A DNA stretch of 64,000 bases from Mesorhizobium sangaii (GTDB lineage: Bacteria; Pseudomonadota; Alphaproteobacteria; Rhizobiales; Rhizobiaceae): contig NZ_JACHEF010000002.1 in the NCBI RefSeq assembly GCF_014207355.1, positions 992,001-1,056,000 of the forward strand. Direction: 5' to 3'. Positions within the stretch are counted from its first letter, which is position 1; each line of letters begins with the position of its first letter. Below are positions 52,934 through 62,068 of the stretch, one piece after another. The notes beneath the pieces were generated by a model. It ran no database searches. It saw only the letters and a list, made by a program, of their open reading frames with translations, and had not been told where the DNA came from. The translations under genes were made by a program, and so were the position numbers.

Positions 52934-53956
52934 GTGAACCTCAAACAGCTCGCCCATATGCTGGCGCTTTCGCAGACCACGGTAAGTCGTGCCTTGAACG
53001 GCTATCCCGAGGTCAACGAGGAGACGCGCCGGCGGGTGATGGACGCCGCCAAGCGCCACGGCTATCGTCCCAACCCCAGCGCACGCCGGCTGGCGACCGG
53101 CAAGACCGGCATGATCGGCTATGTCCTGCCGACCGGTGCGTCCGTCGACATCGATCCGCACTTCGTCGAGTTCCTGTCCGGCCTCGGCGACTATGCCCGC
53201 TCGCATGAATTGGACCTGGTGCTGTCGCCGGCCGACGCCGACGACCAGGAAACGACCTACCGGCGCATCGTCGCCAACCGGCAGGTCGACGCCGTCTACA
53301 TTTCCTCGCCGAGACCCGCCGACCGCCGCGTGGCGCTAGTCAACACGCTCGGCATTCCGTTCATCGTCCATGGCCGCAGCGAAGGTTTCGATTTCGACTA
53401 TCCGTTCACGGACATCGACAATGAGGGCGCCTTTCACGAGGCGTCGCGCTTGCTGATCCAGCTCGGCCACCGGCGGCTGGCGCTGATCAACGGCGACGAC
53501 CGCGAAACCTTTGCCATCCATCGCGAGCGCGGCGTTCGCCGGGCGCTGGCGGCGAGCGCGCTGGCATTGGACGAACGCCATGTCTGCTCGGTGGTCATGA
53601 CCGAAGAGAACGGCTATCGCGCCACCAGGCGCTTGCTGGAGGCGGGCGACGCGCCGACGGCGATTGTCTGCTCCAGCCTGATCATGGCGCTGGGCGTCGT
53701 GCGTGCGGTGCGCGATCTCGGCCTGACCATTCCAGGCGACATATCGCTGATCGCCCATGACGATGTTTTCCCCTGGCTGAGGCCGGAGAATTTCTCCGTG
53801 CCGCTGTCGACGACGCGCTCGTCGATCCGTCTCGCCGGCGCGCGCGTCGCCGAGCGGCTGGCGGCGCGGATCTCGGGGCTGGAAGAGGGCGCCCGCGGCG
53901 AGGTCTGGCCGGTCGACCTGGTGGTCAGGGGATCGGTCGCCGGCGCGCCGGCCTAG
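52934..53956 (+). CDS. aglR: LacI-family repressor of the agl operon
   Basis: A 340-residue LacI-type regulator. The helix-turn-helix is MNLKQLAHMLALSQTTVSRAL with the hinge helix NPSARRLATGKTGMIGYVLP; the sugar-binding core follows (FIVHGRSEGFDFDYPFTDIDNEGAFHEA, then LIAHDDVFPWL). It starts with GTG at 52934. Divergent position, and AAAGCGCTTT sites in front of both aglE and itself, identify it as the alpha-glucoside-responsive repressor. Confidence 0.9.
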   Translation: MNLKQLAHMLALSQTTVSRALNGYPEVNEETRRRVMDAAKRHGYRPNPSARRLATGKTGMIGYVLPTGASVDIDPHFVEFLSGLGDYARSHELDLVLSPADADDQETTYRRIVANRQVDAVYISSPRPADRRVALVNTLGIPFIVHGRSEGFDFDYPFTDIDNEGAFHEASRLLIQLGHRRLALINGDDRETFAIHRERGVRRALAASALALDERHVCSVVMTEENGYRATRRLLEAGDAPTAIVCSSLIMALGVVRAVRDLGLTIPGDISLIAHDDVFPWLRPENFSVPLSTTRSSIRLAGARVAERLAARISGLEEGARGEVWPVDLVVRGSVAGAPA

Positions 53957-53995
53957 GGACCTGACAACTCCGCACGATGGTTGGTCGGCTGCTGT

Positions 53996-54904
53996 TCAGG
54001 CCACCGATTTGAGGTGATCGATGAAGGCGCGCAGCTTAGGCAGCACCTGGCGCTTGCCGGGATGATAGAGGAAGACGCCCGGCGTCGAGCCGGCAACGCC
54101 GTCCAGAACCGACATGAGTTTTCCTTCGGCGATCGGGCGTTCGGCAACGGGTCGAGGCGTCTGCGCCAGCCCGACGCCCTGCATGGCGGCACCGAGCAGC
54201 GTCGGATAGTCGTGTGCGATCAACGGGCCTGAGACCATCGCCTCGATAGCCTCGTTGCCGTCGACAAAGGACCAGGGCGCGATGGCGCCGTTCGAACGGC
54301 GCAAGCGCAGGCAGGCATGATGGCGCAAGTCGTCGACCCGTTCGGGGCGGCCGTGGCGCTCGAGATAGTCAGGGCTGCCGACGACCACGAACGCGAACGG
54401 CGGCGTGAGCCGTACCGCCACCATGTCGGTCGCGATGAACTGGCCAAGGCGGATGCCGGCATCGAACCCACCGGTCGCCAGATCGACCATCTCGTCGCTC
54501 GCGGCGATCTCCAGCTGGATCTCGGGATAGGCTCGGCAGAACGACGCGATCATCGGCTCCAGGATCAACGGCACGACGGCGCGGGGTACGGACAGGCGCA
54601 GCAGCCCGGTCGGCCGCTGGCTGGCATCGCGCACAGCCTCGCCGGCCGCAACGAGCTCCTCGAAGGCAGGGCCTGCACGGTCGAGGAAGCGCTGGCCAGG
54701 CTCGGTTAAGCCGACGCTGCGCGTCGTGCGGACGAACAGCGCCGTGCCCATACGCGCTTCCAGCGCGCGCACCGCCTGGCTCACGGCGGACGGCGTCACG
54801 CCGAGATCCGCGGCGGCACGGCGGAAGTTGCGGTGCCTGGCGACAGCCAGGAACGCCTCGATGCCCTCCAGCGCACCGTGTCGGACTGTGTAGTTCTGCT
54901 TCAT
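53996..54904 (-). CDS. LysR-family transcriptional regulator
   Basis: A 302-residue LysR protein. The helix-turn-helix is LEGIEAFLAVARHRNFRRAAADLGVTPSAVSQAVRALEARMG; the effector domain starts around RPTGLLRLSVPRAVVPLIL. It belongs to the CrgA/AaeR-like group by its LRLSVPR and GFDAGIRLGQ segments. It is divergent from the methyltransferase gene, which it might regulate; a composite repeat lies between them. Confidence 0.88.
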   Translation of the reverse strand: MKQNYTVRHGALEGIEAFLAVARHRNFRRAAADLGVTPSAVSQAVRALEARMGTALFVRTTRSVGLTEPGQRFLDRAGPAFEELVAAGEAVRDASQRPTGLLRLSVPRAVVPLILEPMIASFCRAYPEIQLEIAASDEMVDLATGGFDAGIRLGQFIATDMVAVRLTPPFAFVVVGSPDYLERHGRPERVDDLRHHACLRLRRSNGAIAPWSFVDGNEAIEAMVSGPLIAHDYPTLLGAAMQGVGLAQTPRPVAERPIAEGKLMSVLDGVAGSTPGVFLYHPGKRQVLPKLRAFIDHLKSVA

Positions 54905-54970
54905 GGGTTGTTGTGATTACAGTGGATAGTCGAATTATGGAAGCGGGCTTAGGTAACAGCTGAAGCCAGA

Positions 54971-55068
54971 GCAAATTCCAGGAAAGTGTGAAGCGGTTTT
55001 CCGTCCGGAATTGCGCGAAACAAAGAGATAGAGCGGTTCGGCTTTTCCGTGAAACGGGTGAACCGCTC
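54971..55068. repeat. composite dispersed repeat (GCAATTCC module plus GAGCGGTTC module)
   Basis: Module A (54971-55014) reads GCAAATTCCAGGAAAGTGTG...CGGTTTTCCGTCCGGAATTGC; module B (55031-55068) has arms GAGCGGTTCG and AACCGCTC. The same two modules in opposite orientation and order are at 60313-60411. Confidence 0.85.
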
Positions 55069-55084
55069 AAGGAGACATCTTGCA

Positions 55085-55903
55085 ATGACCGATGAACTTG
55101 ATGGGGTGCGCGACCACTATCGCGCAACCGGCCTGACTGAGCGGCTGAAGACGGTACTGGCCGCCCTTGGTCCGGATGATCAGCTTCTCACGACCCAGCA
55201 ATTGAGCGCCCTTGACCAATTTCACACCCGTGGGCTTGCCGCCACCGCCGAGCTCGCCCAATTGGCGGGGGTCGCCGCCGGCATGTCGGTACTTGACGTC
55301 GGATCGGGCGTCGGCGGGCCGGCGCGGTTTCTGGCCGCGACCTACGGTTGCCAGGTCACCGGCGTGGATATCAGCGAGCCTTTCGTGGATGCCGCGCGCT
55401 ATCTGACCGACCGCACGGGACAGAGCGGGCAGCTATCGTTCCAGACCGCCAGTGCACTGGAGCTCCCGTTCGATGATGGCCGTTTCGAGATCGTGCTGCT
55501 GCAGCATGTGGCGATGAACATCTCCGACCGGGCGCAGCTCTATCGCGAGATTCGGCGCGTGCTGAAGCCAGGCGGCAGGTTTGCCACTTTCGACGTCGTG
55601 TTGGCGGTAGGTGAGCCACACTATCCGCTCCCATGGGCGCGAACGCCGGCGACGAGCTTTCTGATGACAATCGGTGCGACGCGCGAGGCGATCGAACCAG
55701 CCGGCTTCCGCATACTGACATGGCAAGACGACACCGAGGTTGCCAAGGCGTGGTTCGCACAACTCCGCGTTTCGGGACCGCCGCCTTCGCCAAATCTTGG
55801 CGTGGTGATGGGGCCGGACTTCGCGGAGCTTGCGGCCAACCTGGGACGAAATCTCATGGAGGGCCGGCTCGGCGTCCTGACCGCGGTGTTCGAGGCTGCC
55901 TGA
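55085..55903 (+). CDS. class I SAM-dependent methyltransferase (UbiE-like)
   Basis: A 272-residue methyltransferase. Motif I is MSVLDVGSGVGGPARFLAATYG, the acidic residue closing strand 2 is in VTGVDISEPFVD, and motif II/III are DGRFEIVLLQHVAMNI and LKPGGRFATFDVV. The lengthy N-terminal helix region is like the Erg6/UbiE or sarcosine/dimethylglycine-type methyltransferases. Substrate unknown. I start at MTDELDGV (55085) after AAGGAGACATC. It precedes a membrane protein gene by 23 bases. Confidence 0.85.
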   Translation: MTDELDGVRDHYRATGLTERLKTVLAALGPDDQLLTTQQLSALDQFHTRGLAATAELAQLAGVAAGMSVLDVGSGVGGPARFLAATYGCQVTGVDISEPFVDAARYLTDRTGQSGQLSFQTASALELPFDDGRFEIVLLQHVAMNISDRAQLYREIRRVLKPGGRFATFDVVLAVGEPHYPLPWARTPATSFLMTIGATREAIEPAGFRILTWQDDTEVAKAWFAQLRVSGPPPSPNLGVVMGPDFAELAANLGRNLMEGRLGVLTAVFEAA

Positions 55904-55926
55904 ACCAATCGTCGAGTGGAGACCAA

Positions 55927-56421
55927 ATGACCACGGAAGTCTTGTTCCAAACCCATCTCGTTCTGGGCTATGTCGCGTGGCTGCTTTGCTTCGGGGCCTA
56001 CGGTCTGCCGTGGCTCAGGTCGATGGACCGCGTCGCCGCGCAACGCGTCATTGCGACCTTGCACAGCTTCCGCTTCTTCGGGCTCGTCTTCCTCGTCCCG
56101 GGCGTCGTAAGCCCCGATCTGCCAGCCAGCTTCGCAGTGTTCGCCGCCTACGGCGACTTCGCAACCGGGGTGCTGGCCATGCTGGCGCTGCTCACGATAA
56201 GGATACCTCCGCTCTTCTGGGTGTTCGTGGTGGCCTTCAATCTTGTCGGGACGGTCGACCTCATCCTCGACTACTACCTCGCCATCCAGATCGGCCTTCC
56301 CGCTCGCGCCGGGGAATTGGGCGCCACCTATGCGATCCCGGTCATCTACGTGCCGCTGCTGATGATCACGCACATCGCCGCGTTCTATTTTATGGTGCGT
56401 CCTCGACAAGCCGCAGCTTGA
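55927..56421 (+). CDS. four-helix integral membrane protein, unknown
   Basis: A 164-residue protein with at least four hydrophobic helices (LVLGYVAWLLCFGAYGLPWL, FRFFGLVFLVPGV, VLAMLALLTIRIPPLFWVFVV, VIYVPLLMITHIAAFYFMV). Conserved polar residues H47 and D in GTVDLILDY lie near membrane segments. It is 23 bases after the methyltransferase and surely co-transcribed. No defined function. Confidence 0.75.
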   Translation: MTTEVLFQTHLVLGYVAWLLCFGAYGLPWLRSMDRVAAQRVIATLHSFRFFGLVFLVPGVVSPDLPASFAVFAAYGDFATGVLAMLALLTIRIPPLFWVFVVAFNLVGTVDLILDYYLAIQIGLPARAGELGATYAIPVIYVPLLMITHIAAFYFMVRPRQAAA

Positions 56422-56434
56422 GCCCTGTCGCGGA

Positions 56435-57880
56435 CTACTCCTTCGCCGCCTCGGCCGCCTTGATGTCGAGCAGGCCGTAGCCGAAATCATTGTCGCGCCC
56501 CTTAGGGCCGAGATCCCTGGCCGTTGCCGCCAGCGCCTTCTCGATGCCGTCGGCCGAGCGGTCGGGCGCGGCATGGATGAGATTGGCAATGGCGCCGGTG
56601 ACGATCGCTGCCGCAAACGAGGTGCCGGTAACCACGTCCGAGCCAGCGCCGCTCGGCGCCACCATCTCGACGCCAGGCGCCGAGATGAAGACGTAGGGGC
56701 CGCGATTGGCCTGCGGCATCAGCCCGTCCTTGGCATCGGTGGCGGTCACCGCGATGACGCCGTCGAAGGCGGCCGGGTAGCCATAAGGCGCCTTCGGCCC
56801 GTTGTTGCCGGCGGCGGCGACCAGCACGATGCCGAGCGCCCGCGCATTGCGGCAGGCGACGCCGAGCAGGTCGTTCTTCGGCCCGACGAAGCTCATGTTG
56901 ATGATGCGCACGTCTTGGCTCGCCGCCCAGTCGAGCGCCGACAGGATGACGTCCATGGTCGACTTGCCGCCCTCGAAGGCGCGGGCGTGGTAGATCCTGG
57001 CGCCGGGCGCCATGCCCTCCAGCGCGCCGACGCCGGCGATCAGCCCGTCGACCGAAGTGCCGTGATCGCGCTTTTCAATCGGCACGTCGGGCATGGCGTC
57101 GAACTGCCCGGCGATGACGCCTGAGAGCGCCGGATTGCTGTCGTCGATGCCGGTGTCGATCACCGCGATGCGGACGTTTTCGCCGCTCGCCTGTTTGGAA
57201 TCGAGCGCGATGCGCTCGAAGGCATAATTGACGATGCTGGCGGCCTGCTGTAGCGAATAGACATGGTTGGGTTCGCGCCGCTGGGTGCGGCCGTCTGCGG
57301 CCAGTTGCGCCAGCACGACGCCGACGGGGCGGCCGTCGGGAATGCCGAACCGCACCAGCGTGGTGCCAAGCAGCCGCGACTGGCGCAGCGATCGCACCTG
57401 GAGGCCGAAGGAAGCGGCGATCTGCTGCACCGCGCCGGCATCGCCGTCCACCGTCACCAGCACCTCGTCGGGCACGAAATCGCCGGCCACCGCGCGCGGC
57501 GGCTGAACGGCGATGAGATCGGTCGGCGAGACGATCGGGCCACCAGGCGGTGGGCCGGCTTGATTGTTGGCAGGCGGCGTCGCCGGGTCCGGCCGTGGCG
57601 TCGGCAGCGGTGCCGGGGGCGCAACCGGATTGGGGAACAGGTCGACGATCAGGGCTGGCAGGAAGACAGCGCCCGGCTGCACCGCGCCCGATCCGCCCTT
57701 TGTATCGCGGCCATCCTTGGCGCAGTCGGCGCTTGCCGCATTGCTCGCGTCGCTGCAGTCGATTTTCGTCGGATCGGGATTGGGGGCGTTGGTCTGCGCC
57801 GATGCAGGCACGGCGGCGATTGTCATCGCCGCCGCCAGGATTGCCGCAAATCGAATGACCGACGCCTCAGCCGCCATCAA
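56435..57880 (-). CDS. secreted S8-family subtilisin-like peptidase
   Basis: A 481-residue exported serine protease. Signal peptide at residues 1-28 (ending ASAQT), a Pro-rich linker (PPAPLPTPRPDPATPPAN, ~88-115), an inhibitor-like region around 130-210, then the subtilase domain with D242 (AVIDTGID), H273 (RDHGTSVDG), oxyanion N360 (AAGNNGP) and S421 (GTSFAAAI). The triad is complete. It is the third gene of an ECF sigma/anti-sigma operon, overlapping the anti-sigma gene by 14 bases, so it may be a target or part of the control circuit. Confidence 0.9.
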   Translation of the reverse strand: MMAAEASVIRFAAILAAAMTIAAVPASAQTNAPNPDPTKIDCSDASNAASADCAKDGRDTKGGSGAVQPGAVFLPALIVDLFPNPVAPPAPLPTPRPDPATPPANNQAGPPPGGPIVSPTDLIAVQPPRAVAGDFVPDEVLVTVDGDAGAVQQIAASFGLQVRSLRQSRLLGTTLVRFGIPDGRPVGVVLAQLAADGRTQRREPNHVYSLQQAASIVNYAFERIALDSKQASGENVRIAVIDTGIDDSNPALSGVIAGQFDAMPDVPIEKRDHGTSVDGLIAGVGALEGMAPGARIYHARAFEGGKSTMDVILSALDWAASQDVRIINMSFVGPKNDLLGVACRNARALGIVLVAAAGNNGPKAPYGYPAAFDGVIAVTATDAKDGLMPQANRGPYVFISAPGVEMVAPSGAGSDVVTGTSFAAAIVTGAIANLIHAAPDRSADGIEKALAATARDLGPKGRDNDFGYGLLDIKAAEAAKE

Positions 57881-58535
57881 CCGGTTTCCTTCCCTCGATC
57901 ACAGTCTCGGTGAAGGGCTGGGCGGCAATAAGGCCGAGCTGCTTGGTGTAGTCGGCTGCGTTGGCGGCGGGAATGCCAAGCCGGAACACGCCATCGGCGG
58001 TCGGTCCGCCGATGATCTTCAGCCCGTTGCTGCCCAGAAAGCCCGAAATATCCGACATCTTTGCATCCGGCTTGAACTTGACCAGGGCGAACGGCATTTT
58101 CGCCAGATCACCCTCCGCGCCGGCAATCTCGAAATCCTTGCCCTTGCCGCCGGGCTGAACAAACGACTGCGCGATGATCAGCGCCAGCAGAACCGCGGCC
58201 GCCGCCCAGGCAACCCCGACCGGCACCGCCATGAAGCGGCCCCAGGCCTGCGCCAGCCAGGACGCGCTTGCCGGCGCGGGCGCTGGCCCGGCCTCGGCGT
58301 CGAGCGCTTTGGCGAAGTGGCTCAGCGCATCGGCCGGCGGGCGGATCGCTTCGTTGGCGGCCGTGGTGCCGGAGAATTCGGCTTCGGCCTCGCCAAGGGC
58401 GGCCAGCGCCGCGGGATCGCTGGCCAGCCATTCCTCGACGGCTTCCAGGTCCGAGCCTTCCAGCGAGCCGTTCAGATAGAACGGCAGCAGCGTTTCCATT
58501 TCGTCGCGGCGCGACATTTTTTCAGCGGCGCTCAT
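57867..58535 (-). CDS. membrane-bound anti-sigma factor, partner of the ECF sigma
   Basis: A 222-residue protein: an N-terminal cytoplasmic helical region (RRDEMETLLPFYLNGSLEGSDLEAVEEWLASDP) of anti-sigma type without the zinc HxxxCxxC motif, one transmembrane helix (~residues 105-130, PVGVAWAAAAVLLALIIAQ) and a ~90-residue periplasmic domain. Its start overlaps the sigma gene stop by four bases. It should hold the sigma factor inactive at the membrane until a periplasmic signal arrives. Confidence 0.85.
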   Translation of the reverse strand: MSAAEKMSRRDEMETLLPFYLNGSLEGSDLEAVEEWLASDPAALAALGEAEAEFSGTTAANEAIRPPADALSHFAKALDAEAGPAPAPASASWLAQAWGRFMAVPVGVAWAAAAVLLALIIAQSFVQPGGKGKDFEIAGAEGDLAKMPFALVKFKPDAKMSDISGFLGSNGLKIIGGPTADGVFRLGIPAANAADYTKQLGLIAAQPFTETVIEGRKPVDGG

Positions 58536-59158
58536 GGCCACCCCCTGTCGTAACCGGCGGCCTTGAGGGCCTCGCCGAGTTTCTTGCGGGCGTAGAACAT
58601 CCGGGTCTTGACGGTAGCGACCGGAATGCCGAGCACCTCGCCGATCTCGCCCACCGACTGCCCATGATAATAGGCAAGGTCGATCACTGTGCGGTGCTCT
58701 TCCGGCAAGGCGTCGACGAAGCGTCGCAAGGCGGCGGCCTTGTCTTCCTTCATGGTGACGACTTCCGGCGTGTCGGCGCTGTCGGGCACCGCGGCGGCAG
58801 CCTCGTCGTCGATCCAGTCTTCCTTTTTCTTGCGCAGCGAAGACAGCGCCTTGAACCGGGCGATGCCGAGCAGCCATGTCGAGACCTCGGAGCGTCCTTC
58901 GAAACTTGGCGCCTGCCGCCACAATTCGAGGAACACCTCGTTCGCGATATCGTCTGCCATCATATCCGATCCCGTCTGGCGCGCCACGAAGCGGTAGATC
59001 CGCGCGTGGTGACGCATGAACAGGAGCCGCACGGCGGCACGGTCGCCCTTCGCGACCCGGTCGACAAGAGCGCGATCGGTCTCCGTCGCTGCCGTCATGG
59101 CCGGTCGAGCCGCCTGGCTCCTGTCTGCTCTGTCGCTGATCGGTCCAAAAAGGTTCAT
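58532..59158 (-). CDS. ECF-type RNA polymerase sigma factor
   Basis: A 208-residue sigma-70 family member with region 2 (AVRLLFMRHHARIYRFVARQTGS, then ANEVFLELWRQ and WLLGIARFKAL) and region 4 (LPEEHRTVIDLAYYHGQSVGEIGEVLGIPVATVKTRMFYARKKL), no regions 1 or 3. A Met at 59098 (MTAATETDR) is an alternative start. Likely it activates its own operon including the subtilase. The 218-base upstream gap contains a hairpin GCCTCCGC/GGCGGAGG near its start. Confidence 0.9.
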   Translation of the reverse strand: MNLFGPISDRADRSQAARPAMTAATETDRALVDRVAKGDRAAVRLLFMRHHARIYRFVARQTGSDMMADDIANEVFLELWRQAPSFEGRSEVSTWLLGIARFKALSSLRKKKEDWIDDEAAAAVPDSADTPEVVTMKEDKAAALRRFVDALPEEHRTVIDLAYYHGQSVGEIGEVLGIPVATVKTRMFYARKKLGEALKAAGYDRGWP

Positions 59159-59376
59159 CCTCCGCCAAGGAATTCGCGGAGGCTAACCGAAGAGCGGGGC
59201 GGTTGCCAGACTATCCCTTCTCCACATTCCTGTACGGGGAGGTGAGACGTGGTCCGCGTAACGGACGAAAAGCCAATTGCTTGGCTTTTTGAACGACGAA
59301 CGCCGGCAGGCGGATGAGCAGCGGCGCCGGCGTTCGCTATTTATTTTCAATGTTGGCGTGCGTCGCCGGCACGCCT

Positions 59377-60216
59377 TCAGTCCAGGAAAGACTTCGCCTT
59401 CATTGTCGCCGGCACCGGCACGCCGAGGCGGCTCAAGATGGTCGGCGCCAGTTGCAGCTGGTCGAGCAGCGTCTCGGCCTGCGGGCCTTTGCCGGGGCCG
59501 AAATAATACAGCGCGAAATCCTGCATTTCGTCGTCATGGCCGCCATGATGGCCGCGATCGGTCTGGCCGTGGTCGGCGGTGACCATGACCTCGTAGCTCG
59601 CCTCGATCCAGCGTGGCAGGAAGGCGGCCAGCATGCCGTCCATCGCATAGACGGCATGATCCATCTCGTGGCAGTCATGGCCGAAGCGGTGGCCCATCGA
59701 GTCCAGCGTGCAGGTGTGCAGGATGCCGTAATCGATGCCGTGGCGCCTGGTCAGCATGGTCAGCGTCGCGAACAAATCGACGTCGCTCGGCGTCATCTGG
59801 TTGCGAAGATTGTAACCGGTCATGGTGTGGAACCGGCCATGCGTGATCGGTCCGCCCGGCTCGTCGAATTCCATGTCCTCGACCAGGTCGAAGGGATAGG
59901 CGCGGAAGAATTCCGACCAATAGGAATGGGTCACCGCACCCGTTTTGCCACCGGCCTTGCTGACTTCGGAGAAGATGTCGGGTTGTTCGACGCGGAACCG
60001 GTTCTCGTTGGACAGGATGCCATGCACCTGCGGCGAGACCCCGGTGTGGATCGAGGCGTAGCAGCAGGCGGAGGTCGACGGCAGCACGGAGCGCATCTTC
60101 CAGACATTTGCCTCGCCCGATTGCACCCAGCCCTCGAGATTGCCCATCAGCCGGCGCCAGTTCCTGTAGGGGACGCCATCGAGGATGATCAGCAAAAGTT
60201 TTGTCTTGAGCGCCAC
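59377..60216 (-). CDS. alkaline-phosphatase-superfamily phosphodiesterase
   Basis: A 279-residue member of the type I phosphodiesterase/nucleotide pyrophosphatase family. Metal ligands and nucleophile are visible: Asp in LLLIILDGVPY, Ser/Thr in LPSTSACCYASIHTG, Asp/His in TCTLDSMGHRFGHD and MVTADHGQTDRGHHGG. No signal peptide, so it should act in the cytoplasm. It lies directly after a peptide-type ABC transporter operon on the same strand, which suggests it processes the imported compound, perhaps a phosphodiester. Confidence 0.85.
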   Translation of the reverse strand: MALKTKLLLIILDGVPYRNWRRLMGNLEGWVQSGEANVWKMRSVLPSTSACCYASIHTGVSPQVHGILSNENRFRVEQPDIFSEVSKAGGKTGAVTHSYWSEFFRAYPFDLVEDMEFDEPGGPITHGRFHTMTGYNLRNQMTPSDVDLFATLTMLTRRHGIDYGILHTCTLDSMGHRFGHDCHEMDHAVYAMDGMLAAFLPRWIEASYEVMVTADHGQTDRGHHGGHDDEMQDFALYYFGPGKGPQAETLLDQLQLAPTILSRLGVPVPATMKAKSFLD

Positions 60217-60250
60217 GGGCGGCTCCCTGCGATTGACCAGTTGAAATCAG

Positions 60251-60281
60251 AACGCCGTGCACCGCTGGGGCGCACGGCGTT
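60251..60281. repeat. 10-bp hairpin between transporter and phosphodiesterase
   Basis: AACGCCGTGC and GCACGGCGTT are perfect inverted arms around an 11-base loop. No strong T-run follows on the minus strand, so it is a weak terminator at best; partial termination in the operon is possible. Confidence 0.5.
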
Positions 60282-60312
60282 CCTTCTTATGAAACAACAG
60301 GCGGGATTGGCG

Positions 60313-60411
60313 AGAGTGGTTCATCGTTTCACGGAAACGCCGAACCGCTCTATCTCTTTGTTCGCTACGCGCTTTTCCCGGGAAAACGGTTCACACTTTT
60401 CCTGGAATTGC
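60313..60411. repeat. composite dispersed repeat, inverted partner of 54971-55068
   Basis: GAGTGGTTCATCGTTTCACG...CGAACCGCTC (60313-60350) is module B reversed, followed by module A reversed, CGGTTCACACTTTTCCTGGAATTGC at its end. On the minus strand it begins one or two bases after the TAG stop of the ABC ATPase gene. Confidence 0.85.
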
Positions 60412-60412
60412 C

Positions 60413-62068
60413 CTAATTCCCCGCGCTGGCCATGCGCCGTCCCTTGATCGCCTTTTCCAGCCAGCCTATCTCCATCTCGGGGACCGACGACAGCAGAAGG
60501 TCGGTGTAGTCGTCGAAGGGTGGGCTCAGCACCTTGCTCTTCGGCCCATAGCGCACCACTTCGCCGCGATACATCACGGCGATCGAATCGGCGATCGACT
60601 TCACCGTGGCGAGGTCATGGGTGATGAACAGATAGGCGACGGTTTCTTCCTTCTGCAGCTCGAGCAGCAGCTTCAGGATGCCATGCGCCACCAGCGGATC
60701 GAGCGCCGAGGTCACCTCGTCGCAGATAATCAGCTTCGGCTTGGCGGCGAGCGAGCGGGCGATGCAGACGCGCTGCTTCTGGCCACCGGAAAGCTCAGCC
60801 GGATAGCGGTCGGAAAAGCCCTTGCCCATTTCGATCTTGTCGAGCAGTTCGGCGACGCGTTTGTCGCGCTCGCGGCCGCGTATGCCGAAATAGAATTCGA
60901 GTGGCCGGCCGATGATGGTGCCGACGGTCTGGCGCGGGTTCATTGCCACGTCGGCCATCTGGTAGATCATCTGCAGCTGGCGCAGATCCTCCTTCGGCCG
61001 GTCGGCCAGCCGGTTTGCCAACGGGCGCCCGTCAAAGGTGACGGTTCCTTCCTCGGGCGGCAATAGCCCGGTGATGGCGCGCGCCAGCGTCGACTTGCCG
61101 GAGCCGGATTCGCCGACCACGGCCAGCGTCTGGCCCGGATAGATGTCGACCGAGACGTTCTTCAGCACCTTGATGTGGCTGCGGCCATAGGCGGCGGTGA
61201 CGTTCTTCACCGACAGGAACGGCGTCGTGCCGGGCTTCTGCTCGGCGTGCTCGATCTCATGCACCGAAACCAGCGCGTTGGTGTATTCTTGGCGTGGCTC
61301 CTTGATGATCTGGCGCGTGCCGCCCCATTCGACCAGCCGGCCATGCCGCAGCACCATGATCTCGTCCGAGACCTGGGCGACGACGGCAAGATCGTGGGTG
61401 ATGTAGAGCGCCGCCACATGCGTATCGCGGATGGCGTCCTTGATCGCCGCCAGCACGTCGATCTGCGTTGTCACGTCGAGCGCCGTGGTCGGCTCGTCGA
61501 AGACGATCAGGTCCGGCTCGGAGCAAAGCGCCATCGCCGTCATCACGCGCTGCAGCTGGCCGCCCGAGACCTGGTGCGGAAAGCGCTCGCCGATGGTTTC
61601 GGGGTTGGGCAGGCTGAGCTTCTTGAACAGCGCGACGGCGCGCTTCTCGGCCTCGGCGCGTGTCGCCGTGCCATGCAGCAGCGTGGCTTCCACCACCTGG
61701 TCCATCAGCTTGTGCGCCGGGTTGAAGGCAGCCGCCGCCGACTGCGCGACGTAGCAGACCTCACGGCCGCGCAGCTTGCGGAAGCCGTCCTTGCCGCCCT
61801 TGAGGATATCGCGGCCGTTGAGGATCACCTCGCCGCCGGTGATGCGCACACCACCGCGGCCATAGCCCATGGACGACAGGCCGATGGTCGACTTGCCGGC
61901 GCCGGATTCGCCGATCAGGCCAAGCACCTTGCCTTTCTGCAGGGTCAGCGAGACATCGTGCACCAGCACGATGTTCTTCGGCGGCTCGCCGGGCGGGAAG
62001 ACAGTGGCCTCGATGCGCAGATTGCGGATGTCGAGCAGCAGGCCAGGGTTCGCTTTGCTCTCAGCCAT
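60413..62068 (-). CDS. dipeptide-type ABC transporter ATP-binding protein, two fused ATPase domains
   Basis: A 551-residue protein with two complete nucleotide-binding domains. First: Walker A GLIGESGAGKSTIGL, signature QVSGGQLQRVMTA, Walker B LIVFDEPTTALD. Second: GESGSGKSTLARAI, ELSGGQKQRVCIA, LIICDEVTSALD. This DppD-DppF fusion is common for peptide/nickel-type (PepT) importers. The ATG shares one base with the stop of the permease before it (TGATG). A much longer frame upstream shadows that permease. Confidence 0.92.
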   Translation of the reverse strand: MAESKANPGLLLDIRNLRIEATVFPPGEPPKNIVLVHDVSLTLQKGKVLGLIGESGAGKSTIGLSSMGYGRGGVRITGGEVILNGRDILKGGKDGFRKLRGREVCYVAQSAAAAFNPAHKLMDQVVEATLLHGTATRAEAEKRAVALFKKLSLPNPETIGERFPHQVSGGQLQRVMTAMALCSEPDLIVFDEPTTALDVTTQIDVLAAIKDAIRDTHVAALYITHDLAVVAQVSDEIMVLRHGRLVEWGGTRQIIKEPRQEYTNALVSVHEIEHAEQKPGTTPFLSVKNVTAAYGRSHIKVLKNVSVDIYPGQTLAVVGESGSGKSTLARAITGLLPPEEGTVTFDGRPLANRLADRPKEDLRQLQMIYQMADVAMNPRQTVGTIIGRPLEFYFGIRGRERDKRVAELLDKIEMGKGFSDRYPAELSGGQKQRVCIARSLAAKPKLIICDEVTSALDPLVAHGILKLLLELQKEETVAYLFITHDLATVKSIADSIAVMYRGEVVRYGPKSKVLSPPFDDYTDLLLSSVPEMEIGWLEKAIKGRRMASAGN

